Counted from the stretch's first letter, positions 48,001 to 56,194 are shown. The stretch is 64,000 nucleotides of DNA from an uncultured Roseibium sp. (GCF_947496995.1 NZ_CANMFD010000002.1:124001-188000), one strand, 5' to 3'. Notes: a model not told the origin generated them from the letters alone. A program made the numbers and translations.

Positions 48001-49146
48001 CTATCCTCTGACCGACGGGTGCCAGAAGGTCACGGCGCGTTCAATGAGTGCGATGAGGCCGTAGAAGAGCGATCCGGCCAGAGCGGCGACGGCAATTTCC
48101 GCCCAGACCATGTCGACATTCATGCGGCCGACCTCCGTGGATATGCGAAAGCCCATGCCGACGGTCGGTGTGCCGAAGAATTCGGCCACGATCGCGCCGA
48201 TCATGGCAAGGGTGGAGTTGATCTTCAGAGCGTTGAAAATGAAGGGCATGGCCATCGGCAAACGCATCTTGATCAGCGTCTGCCAGTATCCGGAGGCATA
48301 AGTGCGCATCAGATCGCGCTGCATCGGGTCCGAAGCGGCGAGACCGGAGACCGTGTTCACCAGCATCGGGAAGAAGGTCATGATGATGACGACGGCAGCC
48401 TTTGACGGCCAGTCGAAGCCGAACCACATGACCATGATCGGGGCAACGCCGATGATCGGCAGCGCGGAGACCAGATTGCCGATGGGCAGCAGGCCGCGGC
48501 GCAGGAACGGCACCCGGTCGACGAGTACGGCTGTCAGGAACGCCGAGCCGCAGCCGATGGCATACCCCGCGAGTACCGCTTTCAGGAACGTCTGGCGGAA
48601 ATCTGCCCACAGGGTCGGTACGGAGTTAATCAGGCGCAGCCAGATTTCGGTTGGCGCGGGCAGCAGAACCTTGGGAACCCCCGCACCTGTGACAATGATC
48701 TGCCAGAGGACCAGCAGGGTGATGCCGAAGAGGGCGGGAATGGCAAGGTTGGTGAGCCTTGACGCGGTTTTGGACGCAATCTGCCAGGAGGCAAGACGTT
48801 CAACGAACAACCAGGCGGAGGCCCAAGCGGCGGCCGTCAGAGCCCAGAAACCGAGTGCGGCGTCTCCCGGATGGTTCGATACTGTATCTATGAGCAGCCA
48901 GGTTGCGAAGGCCGTGACCAGCCCGAGCATGACATCTCCGAAACGATTGCGCATGAAACCGAGTTCATAGCGGACGGCGGCGATGGCCAGGAGGACCAGG
49001 CAAAGCGCAAGACGTGGCGCGTCCATCACGCCGATATCGGGGGTGAAAATCGTGCTGAACAGCCCGACGATCACCAGTGCGACGACGAGCCAGGCAAGCA
49101 GGGCGGAGATATCCAGCCGGCTTTTGGAAAGGATTCGGGTGCTCAT
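48001..49146 (-). CDS. ABC transporter permease with extra N-terminal membrane domain
   Basis: BPD_transp_1-type permease, 381 residues instead of the usual 250-280. The core (about 160-375) carries the EAA-type loop around SDPMQRDLMRTYASGYWQTLIKMRLPMAMPFIF. Before it lie about 130 extra residues with about four hydrophobic segments (12-34, 44-62, 70-90, 97-115). It belongs to the NitT/TauT/ThiXY-like permease class. Overlaps the preceding permease gene by 4 bases. With the RutR-like operator upstream, import of a pyrimidine or its catabolite is the favoured role. Confidence 0.87.
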   Translation of the reverse strand: MSTRILSKSRLDISALLAWLVVALVIVGLFSTIFTPDIGVMDAPRLALCLVLLAIAAVRYELGFMRNRFGDVMLGLVTAFATWLLIDTVSNHPGDAALGFWALTAAAWASAWLFVERLASWQIASKTASRLTNLAIPALFGITLLVLWQIIVTGAGVPKVLLPAPTEIWLRLINSVPTLWADFRQTFLKAVLAGYAIGCGSAFLTAVLVDRVPFLRRGLLPIGNLVSALPIIGVAPIMVMWFGFDWPSKAAVVIIMTFFPMLVNTVSGLAASDPMQRDLMRTYASGYWQTLIKMRLPMAMPFIFNALKINSTLAMIGAIVAEFFGTPTVGMGFRISTEVGRMNVDMVWAEIAVAALAGSLFYGLIALIERAVTFWHPSVRG

Positions 49147-50066
49147 CGCGTCATCCCCATGCGTTTCAACGCAAGTTTTTCAACCAGCCCGATCAGCGCG
49201 ACCAGAGAGCCTGCCAGAAACGCGGCCATGATCAGGGCGGACCAGATTTGCAGTGTCTGGCCGTAATACGACCCCGACAGAAGACGTGCCCCGAGCCCGG
49301 CAACGGCTCCGGTCGGCAATTCGCCAACGATTGCGCCGACAAGGGAGGCTGCCATGCCGATCTTCATGGAGGTGAACAGATACGGCACGGCGTAGGGCAG
49401 GCGCAGCTTCCAGAGAGTCTGAACGCGGGTCGCCGAATAGGTGTGCATGAGGTCCATGTCGATCACTTCCGGTGAGCGCAGACCTTTCACCATCCCGACT
49501 GCAACCGGGAAGAAGGACAGATAGGTCGAGATCATCGCCTTGGGCAACAGCCCGGATATGCCGACAGCGTTGAGAACAACGATGATCATCGGTGCAATGG
49601 CAAGGATCGGAATTGTCTGCGACGCGATGATCCACGGCATCAGGGATTTTTCCAGGACACGGGAATGGATGATCCCGACGGCAAGGAGAATGCCGAGCGT
49701 CGTGCCGATGAGAAAACCCAACAGGGCAGAGGAAAGCGTGATGCCCGAATGATAGATCAACGAGCGTTTGGAGGTGATTTTCTTCTCGACGGTCGTCTCC
49801 CAGATCTCAACGGCGATCTGATGCGGAGCGGGCAGCACGGGCCGTTCCTGCGCGAGCGTATCGGACACAAGTTCACTGAAAGGGACATTGGTCCGGTCCG
49901 CGCGTTCATAAGTGTCGAGCTGGAACGGCGTGTTCAGCGCAACAGCGCCAATATACCAGGCGCCGATGATTGCGAGGACGACGACGATCACCGGTCCGGT
50001 CGTCCCGGACATGAGGCCGGCAAAAGGGTTCAGACTGCGGCTTGGGGCGAGGGCGGTCGAAGTCAT
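49143..50066 (-). CDS. ABC transporter permease (pyrimidine/NitT/TauT-like)
   Basis: A 307-residue inner-membrane permease. One TM near 25-45, a periplasmic segment (about 48-95), then the BPD_transp_1 core with the EAA loop around RSPEVIDMDLMHTYSATRVQTLWKLRLPYAVPYLF. It would pair with the larger permease encoded next to form a heterodimer. The 4-base ATGA-type overlap indicates coupled translation. A 129-base spacer separates it from the ATPase gene. Confidence 0.9.
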   Translation of the reverse strand: MTSTALAPSRSLNPFAGLMSGTTGPVIVVVLAIIGAWYIGAVALNTPFQLDTYERADRTNVPFSELVSDTLAQERPVLPAPHQIAVEIWETTVEKKITSKRSLIYHSGITLSSALLGFLIGTTLGILLAVGIIHSRVLEKSLMPWIIASQTIPILAIAPMIIVVLNAVGISGLLPKAMISTYLSFFPVAVGMVKGLRSPEVIDMDLMHTYSATRVQTLWKLRLPYAVPYLFTSMKIGMAASLVGAIVGELPTGAVAGLGARLLSGSYYGQTLQIWSALIMAAFLAGSLVALIGLVEKLALKRMGMTR

Positions 50067-50195
50067 GCGTCCATGTACCCCTGGTCACGCCGGGGCTCGA
50101 TCGTGAGATCCAATCCCAGGGAACTTCCGAGGTCGAATGTCTCCAGTTCAACAGAGGAAGCAGAGCTCGGCTGGGGAGAGCAAGGCTGGCAACGT

Positions 50196-51035
50196 TCAAT
50201 CCTCATAGGAATGCCCCGCTTTCAATCCTTCCCGCACACGGTGGGCGATCTTGAGAAACTCCGGGCTCTCGCGAATGTCGAGCGTGCGCTCGCGCGGCAG
50301 GTCGCTTTCGATGACGTCATAGATCCGGCCCGGACGCGGGCACAGGACGACGATCTTGGTGGAAAGGAACACCGCTTCGGGAATGGAGTGGGTGACGAAG
50401 GCGACGGTCTTGCTGGTCTTCGCCCAGAGCTGAAGCAGCTGTTCGTTAAGATGGTCGCGAACGATTTCGTCGAGCGCACCGAAGGGCTCGTCCATCAACA
50501 GGAGATCCGGCTCGACGGCAAGGGCCCGGGCGATCGAGGCACGCTGCTGCATGCCGCCGGAAAGCTGCCAGGGATATTTCTTTTCAAAGCCGGTAAGGTT
50601 CACCAGTTCCAGGTTTCTGGCAATGCGTTCCTGGCGCTCGGATCTGGAAAGTCCCATTATTTCCAGCGGCAGGGCCACATTGTTGGCAATCGTCCGCCAG
50701 GAGTACAGCGCGGCCGCCTGAAAGACATATCCATAGGCGCGATTGAGCCGGGCTTCCTCCGGGGAGACGCCGTTGACGGTGATCGACCCAGCGGTGGGCT
50801 TTTCCAGATCGGCGATGACCCTGAGCAGCGTGGTCTTGCCACAACCCGAAGGGCCGATGAAGGAGACGAAATCTCCCTGTTCGATCTTCAGGTCGATATC
50901 GGAAAGAGCATGCACCGGACCGTCCCCGGTCTCAAAGGTGAGGGACAGCTTCTCAATATCGATCACCCGGTCCGGGCTTGCGCTTTTGTGGTTATCCACC
51001 ATCTCGGTGTCCTTTGCGCCGGCAAGTGCGGTCAT
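50196..51035 (-). CDS. ABC transporter ATP-binding protein (NitT/TauT/ThiZ-like)
   Basis: A 279-residue ATPase powering the two adjacent permeases. Walker A GPSGCGKTTLLRVIADLEKP, Q-loop YVFQ, signature LSGGMQQRASIARALAVEPDLLLMDEPFGALDE, switch His in VTHSIPEAVFLS. AGGAA lies before ATG 51035. A perfect 14-bp palindrome lies 38 bases upstream of the ATG. No solute-binding protein gene is next to it, although this transporter class requires one. Confidence 0.93.
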   Translation of the reverse strand: MTALAGAKDTEMVDNHKSASPDRVIDIEKLSLTFETGDGPVHALSDIDLKIEQGDFVSFIGPSGCGKTTLLRVIADLEKPTAGSITVNGVSPEEARLNRAYGYVFQAAALYSWRTIANNVALPLEIMGLSRSERQERIARNLELVNLTGFEKKYPWQLSGGMQQRASIARALAVEPDLLLMDEPFGALDEIVRDHLNEQLLQLWAKTSKTVAFVTHSIPEAVFLSTKIVVLCPRPGRIYDVIESDLPRERTLDIRESPEFLKIAHRVREGLKAGHSYED

Positions 51036-51072
51036 GTGTTTCCTGGGCCAAGTCGAATGTTGTTCTTCAGCG

Positions 51073-51086
51073 CCGAGTATACTCGG
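51073..51086. promoter_or_regulatory. Perfect 14-bp palindrome before the ABC ATPase gene
   Basis: CCGAGTATACTCGG, 38 bases upstream of ATG 51035. Its left arm, extended to CGCCGAG (51071-51077), can pair instead with CTCGGCG at 51097-51103, so two mutually exclusive hairpins are possible in RNA. Operator or attenuator; undecided. Confidence 0.45.
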
Positions 51087-51138
51087 ATTTGCATGCCTCG
51101 GCGCGGTTCAAACCCGTAAGCAAGGTTCACGGAAATGC

Positions 51139-51159
51139 GCCTCCCCGAAATGGGGAGGC
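51139..51159 (-). terminator. Hairpin directly after dihydropyrimidinase gene
   Basis: GCCTCCCC / GGGGAGGC, perfect 8-bp stem with a 5-base loop, 6 bases past the stop. Read on the minus strand it is followed by GCATTTCC, a weak U-tract, so it may be a leaky terminator or mRNA stabiliser between hydA and the ABC genes. Confidence 0.55.
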
Positions 51160-51165
51160 CTGTTC

Positions 51166-52623
51166 CTATACGCCGCTGGCGGGAATGCCGCTGCGTTCCA
51201 CCTTTCGCGGCGCGGTCAGTTCCTTCCAGGTGCTGAGCGCCTTGTTGACTGCCTGGAAAGGCTTGCGGGAAACGAATTCGCCATGACCCTGTTCGGGGTT
51301 GACCGTTCCGTCTTCCACGGCAACGCGTCCACGGGTGAGCGTATAGCGCGGAAGGCCCTTGACCTTCTTGCCCTCGAAGACGTTGTAGTCGATGGCCGAC
51401 TGCTGGCTGGAGGCGGAAATGGTCTTTTCCTTTTCCGGGTCCCAAACGACGAGATCCGCATCCGCTCCGACCAGAATGGCGCCCTTTTTGGGATAGACGT
51501 TGAGGATCTTGGCAATGTTGGTCGACGTGACGGCCACGAACTCGTTCGGCGTCAGGCGGCCGGTGCCGACACCATAGGTCCACAGCATCGGCATGCGGTC
51601 TTCAAGCCCGCCGGTGCCGTTCGGGATCTTGGTGAAATCGCCGACACCGGTGCGCTTCTGGTCGGTGGAGAAGGCGCAGTGATCGGTCGCGACCACTTGC
51701 AGCGAGCCGGAGGCAAGACCGGCCCAGAGGCTGTCCTGGTGCTTCTTGTCGCGGAAGGGCGGCGACATGACCCGGCGGGCGGCATGATCCCAGTCGGAGT
51801 GCCTGTATTCGCTGTCGTCCAGCGTCAGGTGCTGGATCAGCGGTTCTCCATAGGCGCGGATGCCGTTCTGGCGTGCCCGGCGGATGGCCTCATGGGCCTG
51901 TTCGGACGAGGTGTGAACGATATAGACCGGCACGCCGGCCATGTCGGCGATCATGATGGCCCGGTTGGTGGCTTCGCCTTCCACTTCCGGCGGACGGGAA
52001 TAGGCATGCGCCTCAGGACCGTTGTTGCCTTCCGCCAGCAGTTTCTGCTGCAGGGTCGCGACGACATCGCCATTTTCCGCGTGGACCAGCGGCAGGGCGC
52101 CGAGTTCCGCACAGCGCGAGAAGGAAGCGAACATCTCGTCGTCATTGACCATCAAGGCGCCCTTGTAGGCCATGAAGTGCTTGAAGGTGTTGATGCCGCG
52201 TTCCTGAACCACGGTCTGCATGTCGTTGAAAACCTGCTCGCCCCACCAGGTGATCGCCATGTGGAAGGAATAGTCGCAATGCGCCATGGAGGACTTGTTG
52301 TCCCACATCTGCAGCGCTTCCAGCAGTGACTGACCGGGAGAGGGCAGGGCGAAATCGACCACCATGGTGGTGCCGCCGGCGAGCGCCGCGCGTGTGCCTG
52401 AATCGAAGTTGTCGGAGGAGAAGGTGCCCATGAAGGGCATTTCCAGATGGGTGTGCGGATCGATGCCGCCCGGCATGATGTAACAACCGGTCGCGTCCAG
52501 CGTCTCGTCACCGGACAGGTTCGGGCCGATTTCGACAATCCTGCCGTCCTCGATCTTCACATCGGCTTCGTAAGAAAGGTCGGCGGTAACAACCGTGCCG
52601 CCCTTGATCACTTTGCTCGCCAT
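51166..52623 (-). CDS. hydA: Dihydropyrimidinase (hydantoinase family)
   Basis: Hydrolyses 5,6-dihydrouracil or dihydrothymine to N-carbamoyl-beta-amino acids. 485-residue amidohydrolase with the binuclear zinc site visible: H57 and H59 (DPHTH), carboxylated K154 (FMAYKG), H181 (LVHAENGD), H237 (IVHTSS) and D314 (VATDHCAF). GAGGG precedes the ATG. Next to an N-carbamoyl amidohydrolase and under a RutR-type operator, a pyrimidine role is favoured over an industrial-type hydantoinase role. Confidence 0.93.
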   Translation of the reverse strand: MASKVIKGGTVVTADLSYEADVKIEDGRIVEIGPNLSGDETLDATGCYIMPGGIDPHTHLEMPFMGTFSSDNFDSGTRAALAGGTTMVVDFALPSPGQSLLEALQMWDNKSSMAHCDYSFHMAITWWGEQVFNDMQTVVQERGINTFKHFMAYKGALMVNDDEMFASFSRCAELGALPLVHAENGDVVATLQQKLLAEGNNGPEAHAYSRPPEVEGEATNRAIMIADMAGVPVYIVHTSSEQAHEAIRRARQNGIRAYGEPLIQHLTLDDSEYRHSDWDHAARRVMSPPFRDKKHQDSLWAGLASGSLQVVATDHCAFSTDQKRTGVGDFTKIPNGTGGLEDRMPMLWTYGVGTGRLTPNEFVAVTSTNIAKILNVYPKKGAILVGADADLVVWDPEKEKTISASSQQSAIDYNVFEGKKVKGLPRYTLTRGRVAVEDGTVNPEQGHGEFVSRKPFQAVNKALSTWKELTAPRKVERSGIPASGV

Positions 52624-52653
52624 TGCTGTTTCCCTCGTTTTTCGTTGTTTGTT

Positions 52654-52726
52654 CCGGCTCAGGTCCCGGATCAGGTCAGGGACGGCAACCGTTTACTTCT
52701 GCGCTGTCCCGGACCCGAGCCGGGAC
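52654..52726. repeat. Compound palindromic intergenic repeat (REP-like)
   Basis: Nested inverted repeats in a 121-base gap: GTCCC/GGGAC (52663-52683); a perfect GTCCCGG/CCGGGAC hairpin (52706-52726); and long-range arms 52654-52669 with 52708-52723 pairing at 14 of 16 positions. GTCCCGGATC-type palindromes are common dispersed repeats in alphaproteobacteria. Confidence 0.6.
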
Positions 52727-52744
52727 CAGTTCACACGAGTTTCC

Positions 52745-54001
52745 TCATTCCACGATCACCGCCGTCTCGACCACCGCATGGAACAATACGTCTGCTCCGG
52801 CCTTGGCCCAGTCTCTGGAAATCTCTTCGGCCTCGTTATGTGACAGACCATCGACGCAGGGGCACATGATCATCGCCGTCGGGGCGACCTTGTTGACCCA
52901 GCAGGCATCGTGACCGGCGCCGGAAATGAGATCCCGGTGGGAATACCCGAGGCGCTCGGCGGCATTTCGAACCGCTTCGACGCAAGTCTTGTCGAATTCC
53001 ACCGGGTCGAAACCACCGACCTTTTCGAATTCGACTTCAAGCCCCATGTCGTCGCAGATCTTCTTGCCGCCGGCCTTCAGCCTGTCTTCCATGTCCTTGA
53101 TCACGGTGATGTCCGGGGAGCGGAAGTCGATGGTGAAGACAGTCTTGCCGGGAATCACGTTGCGCGAATTCGGATAGACGTCGATGTGACCGGCAGCACC
53201 CACGGCATGAGGGGCATGCGACCAGGCGATCTCGTCGACCAGTTCCAGAATGCGGGCCATGGCAAGGCCGGCATTCTTGCGCATTGGCATTGGCGTGGAG
53301 CCGGTGTGGCTGTCCTTGCCGGTTACCGTGACCTGCGTCCAGGACAGGCCCTGGCCGTGTGTAACGACACCGATTTCCTTGCCTTCGGCTTCCAGGATCG
53401 GTCCCTGTTCGATGTGGAGCTCGAACAGGGCATGCATCTTGTTCTTGCGGGCGCCGACTTCCTCGTCGCCGACCCAGCCGATGCGTTTCAGTTCGTCGCC
53501 GAATGTCTTGCCTTCGGCATCTTCACGCTCATAGGCCCAGTCCTGGGTATGGACACCGGCAAAGACGCCGGAAGCCAGCATGGCCGGCGCAAAACGTGTG
53601 CCTTCCTCGTTCGTCCAGTTGGTGACCACGATCGGGTGTTTGGTCTTGATGCCGAGATCGTTCATCGTCCGGACCATCTCCAGTCCGCCGAGAACGCCAA
53701 GAACGCCGTCATATTTGCCGCCAGTCGGCTGAGTATCGAGGTGGGAACCCACATAGACGGGCAGGGCGTCCGGATCGGTGCCAGGGCGGGTCATGAACAT
53801 GTTGCCCATGGAATCGACAGCCATGGAAAGGCCTGCGTCCTCACACCATTTCTGGAAAAGCTTGCGGCCTTCGGAATCGGCGTCCGTCAACGTCTGACGG
53901 TTATTGCCACCGGCAACGCCCGGGCCGATCTTGGCCATTTCCATCAGGCTGTCCCAAAGCCGGTCAGCATTGATTCTCAGATTTTCGCCCGGAGCTGCCA
54001 T
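52745..54001 (-). CDS. N-carbamoyl-beta-alanine amidohydrolase (Zn-dependent, M20-like)
   Basis: Hydrolyses N-carbamoyl-beta-alanine to beta-alanine, CO2 and ammonia, the step after dihydropyrimidinase. 418 residues of the amidase/hydantoinase-carbamoylase type: metal ligands H87 (VGSHLDTQPTGGKYDG) and D98, E132/E133 (TNEEGTRF), H196 (ELHIEQGP) and a His in SGAGHDACWV near 385, with the dimer-interface domain between. N-carbamoyl-L-amino-acid hydrolases look alike; the RutR/dihydropyrimidinase context decides for the beta-ureidopropionase reading. Confidence 0.9.
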   Translation of the reverse strand: MAAPGENLRINADRLWDSLMEMAKIGPGVAGGNNRQTLTDADSEGRKLFQKWCEDAGLSMAVDSMGNMFMTRPGTDPDALPVYVGSHLDTQPTGGKYDGVLGVLGGLEMVRTMNDLGIKTKHPIVVTNWTNEEGTRFAPAMLASGVFAGVHTQDWAYEREDAEGKTFGDELKRIGWVGDEEVGARKNKMHALFELHIEQGPILEAEGKEIGVVTHGQGLSWTQVTVTGKDSHTGSTPMPMRKNAGLAMARILELVDEIAWSHAPHAVGAAGHIDVYPNSRNVIPGKTVFTIDFRSPDITVIKDMEDRLKAGGKKICDDMGLEVEFEKVGGFDPVEFDKTCVEAVRNAAERLGYSHRDLISGAGHDACWVNKVAPTAMIMCPCVDGLSHNEAEEISRDWAKAGADVLFHAVVETAVIVE

Positions 54002-54016
54002 TGGCTTACCTTCCTG

Positions 54017-54304
54017 TTACTTCAGTTCGATTTCGACAAAGGACATGGGGATGTCCCCGCCGTTGATCACATTGTGTTCCACGCCCTCGTCCCGGCGGTA
54101 AACGGTTCCGGCTGGGACGACAACGTCACGCGTTTCGCCATTTGCTTCCTCGAGTGTCATCCGGCATTCGGTCAGGGCAGTGATGACGTAATCCATCGCG
54201 TGCCGGTGCCAGCCGGTTTCAGCGCCTGGTGCGAAGTCGAACCGGGTGACCCTGACCCTGTCGTCATCGATAAGCTGGCTGGCGGTGGCCTTTTGTCTGC
54301 TCAT
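54017..54304 (-). CDS. Small cupin-domain protein
   Basis: A 95-residue single cupin barrel starting at ATG 54304 (GGAG 8 bases upstream; an in-frame ATG five codons earlier lacks a site). Cupin motif 1 is FAPGAETGWHRHAMDYVITAL (two His, no third), and motif 2 is VVVPAGTVYRRDEGVEHNVIN. The barrel may bind a metal or a small ligand. It lies between the carbamoyl amidohydrolase and the aminotransferase in a tight operon, so a part in beta-alanine/malonate-semialdehyde handling or ligand sensing is possible, but nothing in the sequence shows which. Confidence 0.85.
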   Translation of the reverse strand: MSRQKATASQLIDDDRVRVTRFDFAPGAETGWHRHAMDYVITALTECRMTLEEANGETRDVVVPAGTVYRRDEGVEHNVINGGDIPMSFVEIELK

Positions 54305-54368
54305 CAGATTTCGCTCCATGGAAGGATACTATCGCGGTGAGTGCGTAACATGCGCGGCGTGTCTGCCG

Positions 54369-55715
54369 TCAGTCGATGGCGTGCAGCACATCGCGCAGTT
54401 TGCCGAATAGTTCGTCGATCTGGTCCTTCGAGATGATCAGCGGCGGCGACAGGGCAATGATGTCGCCCGTCGTGCGGATCAGCAGGCCGTCGTCATAGGC
54501 CTTCAGGAAGGCCGAGAAGGCCCGTTTGGTCGGTTCACCCGCGATTGGCGACAACTCGATCGCGCCGATCAGGCCCAGATTGCGGATGTCGATGACATTG
54601 GGGCAATCCTTCAGGGAGTGCAGGCCGTCTTCCCAGTATTGCGCCAGGTCGGCGGCGCGGGTCAGAAGACCCTCTTCCTCATAGGTGTCGAGCGTGGCGA
54701 GCGCTGCGGCGCAGGCGAGCGGGTGAGCCGAGTAGGTGTAGCCGTGGAACAGCTCGATCATGTGCTCCGGCCCGGTCATGAACGCATTGTAGATATCGGC
54801 CGAGCAGAAGACCGCGCCCATCGGGATGACACCGGATGTCAAGCCTTTGGCGGTGGTGATCAGATCCGGGGTCACACCGAAGAAATCCGTCGCGAAAGGT
54901 GCGCCGAGCCTGCCGAAACCGGTGATGACCTCGTCGAAGATCAGCAGGATGCCGTGCTGTGTACAGATCTCGCGCAGGCGTTCCAGATAGCCCTTCGGCG
55001 GGATCAGGACACCGGTCGACCCTGCCACGGGCTCGACGATGACCGCGGCAATCGTGGACGGGTCATGCAGCTGGATGATGCGGATCAGGTCTTCGACATA
55101 TTCCGCGCCGTTTTCCGGAATGCCGCGCGTGAAGGCGTTGCGCTCGGGATCGTGGGTGTGGCGCATGTGGTCGACGCCGGTGAGCATGGTGCCGAAAGTC
55201 TTGCGGTTGGAGACGATGCCGCCGACCGAAATGCCGCCGAAGCCGACGCCGTGATAGCCCCGCTCACGGCCGATCAGCCGTGTGCGTGTGCCCTGGCCTA
55301 TGGCGCGCTGGTAGGCGAGCGCGATTTTCAGCGCGGTATCGACACTTTCCGACCCGGAATTGGTGAAGAAGACATGGTCAAGGGGCGAGGGCGTCATGGC
55401 CGCAAGACGGGCGGCCAGTTCAAAGGCCTTGGGGTGCCCCATCTGGAAGGCCGGCGCATAGTCGAGTTCGGCTATCTGCCGCTGCACGGCTTCCACCACC
55501 TTCGGGCGGGAATGACCGGCATTGCAGCACCACAATCCGGCCGTACCGTCGAGGACCTGGCGTCCGTCCGAAGTCGTGTAATGCATGTCCTTGGCCGCGA
55601 CAAACATCCGGGGAGCCTGCTTGAACTGGCGATTGGCCGTGAACGGCATCCAGAAGGCTTCGAGATTGTTGGTTGCAGCCTGGCTCTGTGCTGCCGGAGA
55701 TGCCGGTGCTGACAT
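54369..55715 (-). CDS. Class III omega-amino acid:pyruvate aminotransferase
   Basis: PLP aminotransferase of 448 residues, first gene of the minus-strand operon. PLP Lys290 in ITTAKGLTSGVIPMGAV; Asp261 in LLIFDEVITGFGRLG; phosphate-binding FFTNSGSESVDTALK. It most resembles beta-alanine--pyruvate transaminases, which fits the product of the two hydrolases downstream (beta-alanine to malonate semialdehyde). A near-perfect AAGGAGGA site lies 5 bases before the ATG, suggesting strong translation. About 300 bases of leader separate it from the RutR-type operator. Confidence 0.9.
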   Translation of the reverse strand: MSAPASPAAQSQAATNNLEAFWMPFTANRQFKQAPRMFVAAKDMHYTTSDGRQVLDGTAGLWCCNAGHSRPKVVEAVQRQIAELDYAPAFQMGHPKAFELAARLAAMTPSPLDHVFFTNSGSESVDTALKIALAYQRAIGQGTRTRLIGRERGYHGVGFGGISVGGIVSNRKTFGTMLTGVDHMRHTHDPERNAFTRGIPENGAEYVEDLIRIIQLHDPSTIAAVIVEPVAGSTGVLIPPKGYLERLREICTQHGILLIFDEVITGFGRLGAPFATDFFGVTPDLITTAKGLTSGVIPMGAVFCSADIYNAFMTGPEHMIELFHGYTYSAHPLACAAALATLDTYEEEGLLTRAADLAQYWEDGLHSLKDCPNVIDIRNLGLIGAIELSPIAGEPTKRAFSAFLKAYDDGLLIRTTGDIIALSPPLIISKDQIDELFGKLRDVLHAID

Positions 55716-55998
55716 ATGTCCTCCTTGCGGCCTCTTGGTGGGGCCGGCTTTCGGTTTCTGCAGGAAAAAGAGGGCATGGCGCAGCCTCCGCTCTCGTCAG
55801 GGCGGTGCGGCAGCTCAAATCCTCTCCCCACGTCTGTTCCCGGCGATTTCACGCAGGCTTTTGCCTTTTGTCACCGCCGACTGTCTCTGGATGGCCTGTG
55901 GGCCCGTCCCGGTTTTTCCGGGTTTCCTTATGATGACTGTAACCGGACTTTCCTACAAGACATCCCCATTGCAGGGCCTTTTCGGATCGTCTAGCCTT

Positions 55999-56014
55999 CC
56001 GGCCACCTGGTCAA
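55999..56014. promoter_or_regulatory. Second, degenerate RutR-type site
   Basis: TGGTCAA at 56008-56014 is a perfect half-site; the other arm matches 4 of 7. Its centre is 33 bases, about three helical turns, from the perfect site. Confidence 0.55.
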
Positions 56015-56031
56015 TTTACCCTAGGTGTGAT

Positions 56032-56047
56032 TTGACCAAATGGTCAA
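56032..56047. promoter_or_regulatory. Perfect RutR-type operator
   Basis: TTGACCA-AA-TGGTCAA, a perfect palindrome identical to the E. coli RutR consensus TTGACCAnnTGGTCAA. It lies between the RutR-like regulator gene and the divergent pyrimidine operon and overlaps the -35-like element of the minus-strand promoter. Repression relieved by uracil/thymine is the known E. coli mechanism; here it is inferred. Confidence 0.9.
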
Positions 56048-56194
56048 GATGCAAATCCGTTCGACATGGCTAATTTCTGGTCATTGTCCTGCGGAGTGGG
56101 TTGAGACCGGCCAGAAACCGCCGATCACGGGGTGTTCAGTCCCGGAAAACCGGCAAGGGAAGGGCGGTACGCCGCCGGGGAAGTGGACTTACTG

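Larger units (their letters stand above)
55716..56194. other. Divergent regulatory spacer (aminotransferase operon / rutR-like)
   Basis: About 480 bases with no gene of its own that I can support. The part nearest rutR holds the two operator sites and a minus-strand promoter-like pair: -35 TTGACC inside the perfect operator and TAGGGT at 56018-56023, 18 bases on. The remaining 285 or so bases up to the aminotransferase start would be a long mRNA leader. Overlapping frames there look like shadows. Confidence 0.6.

Noticed and set aside
50067..50195. Possible C-terminal remnant of a binding protein upstream of the second permease
   Set aside because: One minus-strand frame stays open to a TGA overlapping the permease ATG, but it has no start codon and no recognisable binding-protein sequence, so it cannot be supported.
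50743..52329. 528-codon plus-strand open frame opposite hydA
   Set aside because: Antisense shadow; the minus strand carries a complete dihydropyrimidinase with all metal ligands.
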